Part shown: in pieces, positions 23,107-30,639 of the stretch
Layout of the letters: each line of letters opens with the position of its first letter
How positions within the stretch are numbered: the first letter of the stretch is position 1
Assembly (NCBI GenBank): GCA_937892255.1
Contig: CALAUL010000105.1
Coordinates: 1 to 38,226 of the forward strand
DNA: 38,226 nucleotides
Reading direction: 5' to 3'
DNA from: an uncultured Bacteroidales bacterium
GTDB lineage: Bacteria > Bacteroidota > Bacteroidia > Bacteroidales > Marinilabiliaceae
Made by a program: the position numbers and the translations under genes
The notes under the pieces: generated by a model
What the model was told of the DNA's origin: nothing
What the model saw: only the letters and a program-made list of their open reading frames with translations
The model's database searches: none

Positions 23107-23796
23107 ATGAAAAAGAATTATTACAATTCAATGTTGCTCGGGGTACTTGCAGTTTGTGCCCTTGTAGCATGTGATAGTCAATCCGCCACTAACAATGCGA
23201 CGGAATCTGTTACAACTAGCAAAGTTAACACTCCAACTGAAGCTATCGAGACGCTTGTCAAAGGCAACGAGCGTTACATGTCAGGAAAGAGTATTTATCC
23301 ACATGCAAGCCAAAGCCGTCGAACAGAAACAGCACCGCATCAAAATCCATTTGCTTCTGTCATAGCATGTTCTGATTCTCGTGTGCCTGTTGAACTGCTT
23401 TTTGATCAAGGTATTGGAGATATCTTTGTTATCCGTACAGCAGGCAATAATGTCAATGGTAACCTTGTCATGGGAAGTATCGATTACGCAGTGGAACATC
23501 TCGGTGTAAAGGTCCTTTTGGTACTTGGACATGGTTCGTGTGGAGGTGTGACAGGTGCTATTTCTGAAGAAGAGGGACATGGTGCTATCGGGGCTCTCCT
23601 TGATACAATTCGTAAAGACGTTCCTGAATATGTGGGTAAGATAGATAGTCTTGATTTCGCTATTGCCAAACATACAGATATTCAAGTCGAGCGTATAACG
23701 TCACTTCCTCATATAGCTGAAAAAATTGAGAAAGGTGATTTGGTCGTAAAGGCAGCTCATTATGACATTAACACGGGAAAAGTAACAATAAAATAA
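23107..23796 (+). CDS. Beta-class carbonic anhydrase lipoprotein
   Basis: It interconverts CO2 and bicarbonate with zinc. It has 229 residues, with a lipoprotein signal ending in ALVAC (C22) and a linker to about residue 45, so it acts on a membrane surface rather than in the cytoplasm. The beta-CA core shows CSDSR (C88, D90, R92), then GHGSC with H142 and C145. C88, H142 and C145 are the zinc ligands, and D90-R92 is the catalytic dyad. All are present. The gene has its own promoter and a terminator. Surface placement suggests a role in CO2/bicarbonate supply or pH control in an anaerobe that fixes CO2 into C4 acids; that is inference. Confidence 0.95.
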   Translation: MKKNYYNSMLLGVLAVCALVACDSQSATNNATESVTTSKVNTPTEAIETLVKGNERYMSGKSIYPHASQSRRTETAPHQNPFASVIACSDSRVPVELLFDQGIGDIFVIRTAGNNVNGNLVMGSIDYAVEHLGVKVLLVLGHGSCGGVTGAISEEEGHGAIGALLDTIRKDVPEYVGKIDSLDFAIAKHTDIQVERITSLPHIAEKIEKGDLVVKAAHYDINTGKVTIK

Positions 23797-23820
23797 GATA
23801 ACAACGTATTTTTTTGACAC

Positions 23821-23842
23821 TAAAGCGTACTATTTATGAGTG
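23821..23842 (+). terminator. Terminator of the carbonic anhydrase gene
   Basis: AAAGCG (23822-23827) pairs with the distal CGCTTT and an inner ACT/AGT extends the stem, with one mismatch. Seven T residues follow. Confidence 0.75.
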
Positions 23843-23913
23843 CGCTTTTTTTGTTGCTTACCCGACAATCCGTACACGTTGTAATCTGTACAATTTGATT
23901 TGTAGCTCCTAAA

Positions 23914-23942
23914 AGCACCCCAAGAAACATTCTCGTGGTGCT
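23914..23942 (-). terminator. Hairpin closing the small-ORF cassette
   Basis: On the minus strand AGCACC and GGTGCT form the outer stem, with AGAA/TTCT inside across two mismatches, followed by TTTT. It begins right at the end of the HTH-like ORF and probably ends the murA-side transcript. Confidence 0.5.
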
Positions 23943-24075
23943 ATATAATTAAAAGACAAGCACCCGCTATGTATCGTCTGATTTTCGATACAGATACCCC
24001 CAAGAGCATACGTACTTCCTTAGAGGTGTATGTTCCTTTCTCAAGGACTTGCGGACAGATTCTTTCCATAATCAT
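23941..24075 (-). CDS. 44-residue HTH-like peptide (likely remnant)
   Basis: A short frame starting at ATG 24075 (or 24069). After MIMERICPQVLEK it reads GTYTSKEVRMLLGVSVSKIRR, which fits the first two helices of a MerR/excisionase-type HTH, but the protein stops 13 residues later, so the wing and everything beyond are missing. Its start overlaps the stop of the membrane peptide upstream (ATGA). I read it as the worn end of an accessory cassette, not a working regulator. Confidence 0.35.
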   Translation of the reverse strand: MIMERICPQVLEKGTYTSKEVRMLLGVSVSKIRRYIAGACLLII

Positions 24076-24212
24076 TCGTCTTTTACGGTTAATAGTGCTA
24101 CTGCTACCGCATAGGGAAGAATACATAACATATTGGCATCAAAAAAGTGAAGGTATACACCTAGTATTGTTATCAACACTATCACTATCCCCCGAATTAT
24201 CTTCTCTGAGAC
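24072..24212 (-). CDS. Small hydrophobic peptide (likely remnant)
   Basis: A frame of 46 codons with one or two membrane spans: IIRGIVIVLITILGVYLHFF then DANMLCILPYAVAVALL. It follows the upstream fragment in the same frame, separated only by a TGA codon (24215-24213), and lacks an ATG near its beginning; GTG codons within the first helix are possible starts. It may be a coupled small membrane protein or part of a longer gene cut by a nonsense mutation. No family is recognised. Confidence 0.3.
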   Translation of the reverse strand, partial: VSEKIIRGIVIVLITILGVYLHFFDANMLCILPYAVAVALLTVKDE

Positions 24213-24512
24213 TCATAGGAGGCCCTCCTTTCTCGGAGTTCGCAAGACATACTCAAACCTTCGGTGTGAGAGTTTAAATCTCTTAACACACTCTGCATAC
24301 ATGGCAGTTGCTAAGCCATATATGCTATCTCCATCGTTGTAGAGTGTCCGAACAAAGGCAATAGTTTCTTTGTTGCACTTACGAAGCGATTTCTTCTTTT
24401 CCGTTTTCTCTTTAATGGTCTCAGATACCTTGGTGAATACAGCTATCCTGCGTCCAGCGCTTTTCTCATCTCTGACGACAATGCCACTGGGGACGAACTT
24501 TTGCGTGTGATG
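24213..24512 (-). pseudogene. 5'-truncated gene fragment downstream of murA
   Basis: A 99-residue frame between a TAA at 24515-24513 and a TGA at 24215-24213, beginning 11 bases after the murA stop. The translation looks genuine: KFVPSGIVVRDEKSAGRRIAV, then KCNKETIAFVRTLYNDGD and LATAMYAECVKRFKLSHRRF. It reads as the middle or end of a protein, and there is no ATG in the first two thirds. I do not recognise the family. With the two tiny ORFs after it, it forms a coupled, same-strand trio. The likely explanation is an inserted element or small-gene cassette that lost its 5' end at the murA junction. Confidence 0.45.
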
Positions 24513-24523
24513 TTATTCAAATA

Positions 24524-25828
24524 CTACAGACGAGTAATATCTGCGCCTAAGTCGCGAAGACGTTTGTCTAAATATTGATAACCTCTGTCAATCTGTTCTA
24601 TGTTGTGAATTGTGCTTGTTCCGTTGGCCGAAAGAGCTGCTATAAGCAGAGCAACACCGGCACGAATGTCGGGTGATGACATTGTCGTTGCACGCAATTG
24701 TGTCGCATGGTCAAGACCTATGACGGTAGCACGGTGTGGGTCGCAGAGGATAATCTTTGCGCCCATGTCTATGAGTTTGTCGACGAAGAACAGACGGCTT
24801 TCAAACATCTTTTGGTGAATAAGTACTTCGCCTTGTGCCTGAGTGGCTACAACGAGGAATACACTCAACAAGTCGGGGGTTAGTCCCGGCCATGGAGCGT
24901 CGGCCATAGTCATTATGGAGCCATCGATAAATGACTCGATAGAGTAGTGTTCTTGAGCCGGAATGTAAATGTCGTCTCTGCGGAATTCCATCTGTATGCC
25001 CATGCGTTGAAAGGCAAGAGGAATGATGCCGAGGTGTTCGATTCCTGCATTTTTGATTGTTATCTCACTTTGAGTCATTGCAGCCATGCCGATGAAAGAG
25101 CCTACCTCTATCATGTCGGGTAATATTGCATGTTCACAACCTTTAAGCTCTTTTACTCCTGTTATTCTGAGCATGTTCGAACCAATGCCTTCTATCTTGG
25201 CACCCATTTGAACAAGCATTCTTGAAAGCTGCTGTACGTAAGGTTCGCAAGCTGCATTGTATATTGTTGTTTCCCCTTCAGCGAGGACTGCGGCCATTAG
25301 GACGTTGGCGGTACCTGTTACAGAAGCCTCATCGAGGAGCATGTATGTGCCCTTCATGTTATGTCCTTCTATGGAATAGAAGACTTCGTTGGTGTCGAAG
25401 TTGAAAGATGCACCGAGTTTTTGAAAGCCGTAGAAGTGAGTGTCTAAGCGTCTGCGACCTATTTTGTCGCCTCCGGGTTTGGGGAAGTATGCTTTTCCAA
25501 AGCGAGCCACGAGGGGGCCCATTATCATTATCGAACCGCGAAGTGACGAAGCACGACGTTTGAAGTCTTCGGTTTGCATATATGAGAGGTCGACGTTGTC
25601 GGCTTTGAATGTGCAAGTGTGACGGTCGGTGCGGTTTGTTTTGACTCCCAGCATGCCCAGTAGGTCGATGAGGTTGTTTACATCAAGAATGTCGGGTATG
25701 TTGCTGATAGTCACTTCTTCGGCGGTAAGGAGAACGGCACACAAGACTTGTAACGCTTCGTTTTTTGCGCCTTGAGGTTCTATCGTGCCTTTGAGTTTTT
25801 GTCCGCCTTTAATGATATAGGTGCTCAT
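24524..25828 (-). CDS. murA: UDP-N-acetylglucosamine 1-carboxyvinyltransferase MurA
   Basis: MurA transfers enolpyruvate from PEP to UDP-GlcNAc, the first committed step of peptidoglycan synthesis, in the cytoplasm. The 434-residue length and motifs are normal: QGAKNEALQVLCAVLLT with the catalytic Lys-Asn pair (K22-N23), SSLRGSIMIMGPL, and the PDLLSVFLVVATQAQG and RLFFVDKLIDMGA segments late in the protein. In the mobile loop the usual PGGC is PGGD: residue 121 is Asp instead of the Cys (C115 in E. coli) that fosfomycin alkylates. Asp at this position is known from mycobacterial, chlamydial and Borrelia enzymes and keeps activity while giving fosfomycin insensitivity. It is co-transcribed with the DUF4290 gene 14 bases upstream. 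Confidence 0.97.
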   Translation of the reverse strand: MSTYIIKGGQKLKGTIEPQGAKNEALQVLCAVLLTAEEVTISNIPDILDVNNLIDLLGMLGVKTNRTDRHTCTFKADNVDLSYMQTEDFKRRASSLRGSIMIMGPLVARFGKAYFPKPGGDKIGRRRLDTHFYGFQKLGASFNFDTNEVFYSIEGHNMKGTYMLLDEASVTGTANVLMAAVLAEGETTIYNAACEPYVQQLSRMLVQMGAKIEGIGSNMLRITGVKELKGCEHAILPDMIEVGSFIGMAAMTQSEITIKNAGIEHLGIIPLAFQRMGIQMEFRRDDIYIPAQEHYSIESFIDGSIMTMADAPWPGLTPDLLSVFLVVATQAQGEVLIHQKMFESRLFFVDKLIDMGAKIILCDPHRATVIGLDHATQLRATTMSSPDIRAGVALLIAALSANGTSTIHNIEQIDRGYQYLDKRLRDLGADITRL

Positions 25829-25842
25829 GGGAATTGATTTTA

Positions 25843-26526
25843 TTAGCGTTTGTTGCGTTTGTTATTGTTATTGCGTGTGTTGTTGCGAGCGTTGTTTTTT
25901 TTCTTGTTGTTATTATTGTTGTTGTTGTTCGTTTGACGTCGGTTGTTGAAGTTGCTTTGTTGACCATCTGCATATTTGTCAGGGTCGGTGTAGTGAGAGG
26001 TGTGAACATCTTCATCGACGTGCAGACGGTCATTTGAAAGCATTTTCATATCGTTGAAGAGACGTTCGTCGGTGGCAAAGTCTTTGTTAAGCGATATGAG
26101 AGTTTTCTTCATGAAGTTTGCTATGTCTTGAACAACTTGTCTGCGTTTTTCGGGTTCTGCAGTAGCTACGGCTTCATCGATGAATTTCTCGACATATTTG
26201 CCGTAGTGACGTAGGCGGATTTGATTGTTTTGATATGGTATTCTTTCTGGTCTGTTGTGTAATCTGTTGGCTTGTGGCATTTCGTAAGGGGCATCAATGT
26301 CGAGTTTGAAGTTTGACATTATAGCCAAGTGGTCCCATAGTTTTTGCCAGAAGTCTTGTGTCTCGCGTTGGCTTGAGGCCATGTTTGCCATTATGTTTAT
26401 TATTGTGCGTGCACATTTGTTTCTCTCCTCGCGGTCTTCTATTGTCATCGCGTGGTTGATCATGTTTTGAATGTGTCTGCCGTATTCAGGCATTACGAGT
26501 TTTTCTCTTGTTGAATTGTATTCCAT
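25843..26526 (-). CDS. DUF4290 family protein with an Asn/Lys/Arg-rich tail
   Basis: A 227-residue Bacteroidota-specific protein of unknown function. Residues 1-170 form a conserved helical region (MEYNSTREKLVMPEYGRHIQ, RHYGKYVEKFIDEA). From about 190 to the end the protein is low-complexity and strongly basic, a run of Asn broken by Lys and Arg, ending NNNKRNKR. Such tails often contact RNA or DNA, but that is inference. It has no signal peptide. It lies directly before murA in one transcript, with a strong promoter embedded in the end of the helicase gene. Confidence 0.85.
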   Translation of the reverse strand: MEYNSTREKLVMPEYGRHIQNMINHAMTIEDREERNKCARTIINIMANMASSQRETQDFWQKLWDHLAIMSNFKLDIDAPYEMPQANRLHNRPERIPYQNNQIRLRHYGKYVEKFIDEAVATAEPEKRRQVVQDIANFMKKTLISLNKDFATDERLFNDMKMLSNDRLHVDEDVHTSHYTDPDKYADGQQSNFNNRRQTNNNNNNNNKKKNNARNNTRNNNNKRNKR

Positions 26527-26547
26527 TTAACCAATCTTTAGATTGTG

Positions 26548-26577
26548 CAAATATACTTATTATCTCTGTTATTGCAA
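26548..26577 (-). promoter_or_regulatory. Promoter of DUF4290-murA
   Basis: On the minus strand TTG (26577-26575), 19 bases, then TATATTTG (26555-26548), a full -33/-7 pair, 21 bases before the DUF4290 start. It overlaps the last codon of the helicase gene. Confidence 0.75.
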
Positions 26578-28866
26578 CTTTTGGAGGCGTGCAAATTTCA
26601 GAAGAAGGGTTTTCTCTCCGAAGTTGTCGAAGGTGATACGCAGTTTTGTGTTAGGGCCGTTGTCGCTTATTTCCAATATTTGTCCGTATCCGAAGCGTTC
26701 GTGTTCTACTCTGTCGCCGATGGAAAAGGTGTCTGCCGATGTCGTTACGGTCGTCTTTCTTTCGGGTTTTAAAAAAGTGCTTTTTGACGCATGTAAGGGT
26801 GTCAGTCGGCGATTTGCGCTCTGTTGTGATATAGCGGTGTTTTGACGGAACGAGAATCGAGGTTCGTTGTTTGGTCTTGAAAAGAGACTTCTGCTTTCTG
26901 CTACGTTCATTGATTGCGGGCGTATGACGAGTGCTTCGTCAATGTCGCAAATGAAACGACTTGGCTGTGACGGTGTTCTCTGTCCGTGAGTAAATCGAGA
27001 TAGCGAATAACTTACTGACACGCTCTTTTCGGCACGAGTTAGAGCGACGTAGAACAGTCTGCGTTCTTCTTCGAGTTCGTTGGTGGCAATGGTCTGCTTT
27101 GGGAATAGGTTTTCCTCGACTCCTACGATGTACACATGCTTAAATTCCAATCCTTTGCTTGAGTGAATGGTCATGAGAGTGATGTGAGCGTCGTTTTTGT
27201 TGCTGTTGTCGAGGTCGGTGATGAGGGCTATCGACTCCAAGTAGTCTTTCATCAGGGCAGACTCGCCTGTTTCCTCTTGTTGGTCGCAGTATTCTTTAAG
27301 ACCGGAGAGAAGAGCGACAATGTTTTCATAACGGTCTTTGCCCTCTTGTTCGTCTTTTGTTTCCATTAGAGCCTTGTGAATGCCGCATTTATCCATGACC
27401 TCCATGGCAAAGGCGTAGGCGTTGAGTGAGTCGGCCTTTTCGGCAAGAGAGTCTAAAAGAGCATCGAGTTCCAATATGTTAGTGGCGGTCTTTTTTGAGA
27501 TGCCGGCGAAGTCAAGGATATCGGGTCGCATTGTCTCACGCAGAGCGACGTTGTTTTGTGTCGATATGGAGATGAGCTTGTTGACAGAGGTCTCACCTAT
27601 GCCGCGTTTTGGAAATTTAAAGACTCTTTTGAGAGACTCGGTGTCGTTTCTGTTTATGATAGCACGGAAATAGGATAGAGTGTCTTTAATCTCTTTTCGT
27701 TGGTAGAAAGCCAGACCTCCGTAGACTTTGTATGATATTCCGGTCTTTTGAAGCTCTTCCTCTATCGGGCGCGAGAGGGCGTTGTTTCGGTAGAGAATGG
27801 CGAAGTCTTCGGGTCTGAGATTCTCGGTGAAGATGCGTTGGCGTATGTCGTTGCATATCATTTTTGCCTCTTCGATGTCGCTGTGTGCCGAAATTATACG
27901 GACTTTGTCGCCTTCGTCTTTTTGGGAGAAGACGTTTTTGGGTATTTGGTTGATGTTGTGAGAGATAAGGCTGTTGGCGGCATTGACGATGTTTTGTGTA
28001 GAACGGTAGTTCTGTTCGAGTTTGAAAAGCTTGTAGTCGGGATAGTCGCGTTGGAAATTGAGTATATTTTCAATGCGGGCACCTCTAAAGCTGTAGATGC
28101 TCTGAGCGTCATCGCCTACGACGCAGATATTTCGAGTTTTGGCGCAAAGTCTTTTGATGATGATGTACTGAGAGTAGTTGGTGTCTTGATACTCGTCAAC
28201 AAGGATATATTTAAATTTGTCTTGATATTTCTCCAATATGTCGGCATTGTCGCGGAACAACACGTTGGCGTAGAGCAATAAATCGTCAAAGTCCATTGCG
28301 TTGGATTTCTTGCAGGCACGAGCATAACGAGCATAAATCTCTGCGTTGTAATGTTGTCGTTTTGCTTTGTCTCGGGCCAAATAATTGTCGTTGTTGGCGT
28401 ATGCCGATGGTGTTATGAGGTCGTTTTTTGCTTGAGATATTGTTGCTGCGACATTCGACGCCTTGTAAATCTTGTCGTCAAGTTGCATCTCCTTTATTAT
28501 TGACTTTATGGCGGATTGGCTGTCTTGAGCGTCGTATATGGTGTAGTTGCTATCGAAGCCTACAGCTTCAGCCTCGTAGCGAAGTATGCGTGCGAATATG
28601 GAGTGAAAAGTCCCCATCCAAAGTTGTTGCGCTGTTGCCTCGCCAACGATTGCAGATATACGTTCTTTCATCTCACGTGCTGCCTTGTTGGTGAATGTGA
28701 GAGCCAATATGTTGTATGGTTTTACGCCTTTTGAAAGAAGGTAAGCTATGCGCATAGTCAGAACGCGTGTTTTGCCTGAACCGGCACCGGCTATGACGAG
28801 TGAAGCTCCTTCGCTGTTGGTCACAGCTTCGTATTGCTGTTTGTTGAGGTCTGATAAAAAATCCAT
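26569..28866 (-). CDS. UvrD/PcrA-type superfamily 1 DNA helicase
   Basis: An SF1A 3'-5' helicase for repair and replication. I set the start at ATG 28866 (MDFLSDLNKQQYEAV), giving 765 residues. The longer frame from a TTG at 28917 would begin next to the -7 box at 28904-28911. Motifs in order: Q motif LNKQQYEAV, Walker A AGAGSGKT (26-33), ALTFTNKAAREMKER (Ia), VDEYQDTN (II), GDDAQSIYSFRGA (III), QNYRST (IV), TIHSSKGLEFKHVYIVG (V) and LFYVALTRA (VI). Typical length and complete motifs point to a functional enzyme. The C-terminus carries the FSIGDRVEHERFGYGQI Tudor-like segment seen in PcrA/UvrD, which contacts RNA polymerase in those proteins. Confidence 0.95.
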   Translation of the reverse strand: MDFLSDLNKQQYEAVTNSEGASLVIAGAGSGKTRVLTMRIAYLLSKGVKPYNILALTFTNKAAREMKERISAIVGEATAQQLWMGTFHSIFARILRYEAEAVGFDSNYTIYDAQDSQSAIKSIIKEMQLDDKIYKASNVAATISQAKNDLITPSAYANNDNYLARDKAKRQHYNAEIYARYARACKKSNAMDFDDLLLYANVLFRDNADILEKYQDKFKYILVDEYQDTNYSQYIIIKRLCAKTRNICVVGDDAQSIYSFRGARIENILNFQRDYPDYKLFKLEQNYRSTQNIVNAANSLISHNINQIPKNVFSQKDEGDKVRIISAHSDIEEAKMICNDIRQRIFTENLRPEDFAILYRNNALSRPIEEELQKTGISYKVYGGLAFYQRKEIKDTLSYFRAIINRNDTESLKRVFKFPKRGIGETSVNKLISISTQNNVALRETMRPDILDFAGISKKTATNILELDALLDSLAEKADSLNAYAFAMEVMDKCGIHKALMETKDEQEGKDRYENIVALLSGLKEYCDQQEETGESALMKDYLESIALITDLDNSNKNDAHITLMTIHSSKGLEFKHVYIVGVEENLFPKQTIATNELEEERRLFYVALTRAEKSVSVSYSLSRFTHGQRTPSQPSRFICDIDEALVIRPQSMNVAESRSLFSRPNNEPRFSFRQNTAISQQSANRRLTPLHASKSTFLKPERKTTVTTSADTFSIGDRVEHERFGYGQILEISDNGPNTKLRITFDNFGEKTLLLKFARLQKLQ

Positions 28867-28903
28867 AATACCAATGATTGATGATAGAGTTTCGTCGACG
28901 GCA

Positions 28904-28911
28904 CAAATATA
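28904..28911 (-). promoter_or_regulatory. -7 box of the helicase gene
   Basis: The minus strand reads TATATTTG, matching TAnnTTTG, 37 bases before ATG 28866. It argues against the upstream TTG start. The -33 region is not clear. Confidence 0.5.
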
Positions 28912-28970
28912 CGACAAAGAAACGAAAGGCTCTTATGTGATACATCTTTTAATTCGTAGGATAAATTTAT

Positions 28971-28978
28971 TATCTTTG
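28971..28978 (+). promoter_or_regulatory. -7 box of the FemAB/GNAT-like gene
   Basis: TATCTTTG matches TAnnTTTG and ends only five bases before ATG 28984, so a transcript from this promoter would begin at or next to the start codon. Confidence 0.45.
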
Positions 28979-28983
28979 GTGCG

Positions 28984-29952
28984 ATGAAAGAGGAGTATGA
29001 GATATTATCACAGAATGAGGACTTTCCTTTGTTCATGCAACCGTGGTTCTTGGAATCGGTCAGCAGAGATGAAGGCATGGGTTGGGACGCTATAGTCGTG
29101 AAAAGTCCAAAGGACGATATCCTTGGCGCAATGGGCTTCCATTGGACTAAGAAATACGGTTTGCACATGGTTTTGATGCCTGCGTTGATTCCGTCTGTCG
29201 GAGTATGGTTTAATCACAAGGAGGGGGAAAATGTTTATACCCGACGCAATAGAGAGACACAAGTGTTGGAGTATATAGCCAAATGGTTTTCTGCATCGAG
29301 ATATTGCTATGTGGATATGGTGTTTGGAAGTGAAGTGTCAAATCTCTTGCCGTTTGCATGGCACGGATATGAACTCAATGTTCGATATACTTTTGTAGTG
29401 CCCGATATAACGACGCCCGACGAGTTACTGAATTCTTATCATCAAATGAAACGTCGTCAGGTGAAAAAAGCTTCTCGAGACCATAGGTGTGTAGTCGATG
29501 TCCTTACTCCGGAGCAATATTATGACGAATATAGTAAGTTGCTCGCGGAACGAAAGCAGGAGAGCGTGATGTATTCCAAACAATATTTCTGTTCCTTGGC
29601 GTCATCGGCCATAGAGAGAGGACATGGAGCCATATTGAGTATAGTCGACAAAGGCGGAAGGGTTTGCACATCGCTGTTTGTCTTGTGGGATTCGAGCAAG
29701 GCGTATGCATCGAGCTATTGGACGCGGACATCAGAACTGAACAGCGGGACATCTTCAATGGTGTTTCATGAAGCCGTAAAGTACTTAAACGGAAAGACTC
29801 TCTCGTTTGATTTTGAGGGAAGTATGGATAGTGGCATATCTACATCGTATGCTATGTTTGCAACCCGACAACGTCAGATGGTGAGGGTGAGACGAGGCAA
29901 AGGACTAAAGGGTAGTCTCATCGAGAAAATCATACAAATACGGCAGAAATAA
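28984..29952 (+). CDS. FemAB-like/GNAT-fold acyltransferase
   Basis: A 322-residue soluble protein. It begins MKEEYEILSQNEDFPLFMQPWFLESVS, which matches the opening of FemAB-like GNAT proteins, where a short helix precedes the aromatic PWFL segment. Later blocks include HQMKRRQVKKASRDH, a basic helix, and GAILSIVDKGGRVCTSLFVLWDS with SSYWTRTSELNSGTSSMVFHEA, the conserved second GNAT core. The C-terminus has FDFEGSMDSGI, where related proteins carry FEGS. Family members transfer amino acids or acyl groups to cell-envelope precursors using aminoacyl-tRNA or acyl-CoA. The substrate here is unknown. No partner gene is adjacent, and the helicase is divergent. Confidence 0.7.
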   Translation: MKEEYEILSQNEDFPLFMQPWFLESVSRDEGMGWDAIVVKSPKDDILGAMGFHWTKKYGLHMVLMPALIPSVGVWFNHKEGENVYTRRNRETQVLEYIAKWFSASRYCYVDMVFGSEVSNLLPFAWHGYELNVRYTFVVPDITTPDELLNSYHQMKRRQVKKASRDHRCVVDVLTPEQYYDEYSKLLAERKQESVMYSKQYFCSLASSAIERGHGAILSIVDKGGRVCTSLFVLWDSSKAYASSYWTRTSELNSGTSSMVFHEAVKYLNGKTLSFDFEGSMDSGISTSYAMFATRQRQMVRVRRGKGLKGSLIEKIIQIRQK

Positions 29953-30098
29953 TATAACAAATGATATTACATGTGTTACATGAAGACCGTGCTAATATTT
30001 TGTAAATCTGACAATTTGTAATGTTGCTTGTGCGAGAAAGAGAAATCAATATTTCAAAATAGTAAGACATAAGCATTCCCTATTTGTCGAAATATTTG

Positions 30099-30106
30099 TA
30101 TCTTTG
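30099..30106 (+). promoter_or_regulatory. -7 box of rpiB-tkt
   Basis: TATCTTTG matches TAnnTTTG, 18 bases before the first rpiB ATG. The stretch 29953-30098 holds nothing else that I recognise. Confidence 0.5.
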
Positions 30107-30124
30107 GCGTTTGAAACATAAGAG

Positions 30125-30586
30125 ATGGTTAACCAGTTAAGTAAGATGGATAAAAATGTTATTGGCATGGCATCGGACCATGCAGGCTTTGAAATGAAAG
30201 AAGCAATAAAGACCCGATTGATAAAAGCGGGATACGAGGTAAAAGATTTTGGAACGAATTCGGCTGCGTCATGCGACTACGCTGATTATGCTCACCCATT
30301 GGCTTCGGCTATCAGTAAAGGCGATTTGGTACGCGGTGTTGCGTTCTGTGGTTCGGGCAACGGCATCAACATGACACTCAACCGTCACACAGACGTGCGT
30401 TCAGCATACTGTTGGAATGTGGAGATAGCAGAATTAGCGCGTCAGCACAACGACGCTAATGTTTGCGTCATGCCGGCTCGCTTCCTTGACGAAGAGACAT
30501 GTTGGGCTATCACAGAGAAGTATCTCAATACAGAATTTGAGGGCGGACGTCATCAGAAGCGCATTGACAAGATATGTCGTTTCTAA
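30125..30586 (+). CDS. rpiB: Ribose-5-phosphate isomerase B
   Basis: It interconverts ribose-5-phosphate and ribulose-5-phosphate in the non-oxidative pentose phosphate pathway. It has 153 residues. IGMASDHAGFEMK (about 13-25) is the conserved substrate-binding start, GVAFCGSGNGINM (about 71-83) contains the catalytic Cys and the anion hole, and RHTDVRSAYCWNVEIAELARQHNDANV continues the RpiB core. The in-frame ATG at 30146 (MDKNVIGMASDH) gives a more usual N-terminus than ATG 30125 and may be the true start. It is 53 bases upstream of transketolase, so the two pentose-phosphate enzymes are likely co-transcribed from the -7 box at 30099. Confidence 0.95.
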   Translation: MVNQLSKMDKNVIGMASDHAGFEMKEAIKTRLIKAGYEVKDFGTNSAASCDYADYAHPLASAISKGDLVRGVAFCGSGNGINMTLNRHTDVRSAYCWNVEIAELARQHNDANVCVMPARFLDEETCWAITEKYLNTEFEGGRHQKRIDKICRF

Positions 30587-30639
30587 TCCCTTGGAAAAAG
30601 CAAAACGAAATATAACAAACACAAAACATAAAAGAAAAT

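Noticed and set aside
25834..26037. Hydrophobic plus-strand frame (ILLAFVAFVIVIACVVASVV)
   Set aside because: It is the antisense of the Asn/Lys codons of the DUF4290 tail; not a real membrane protein.
28867..28917. TTG start for the UvrD-like gene
   Set aside because: It lies beside a -7 box at 28904-28911, and the family's N-terminus matches ATG 28866.
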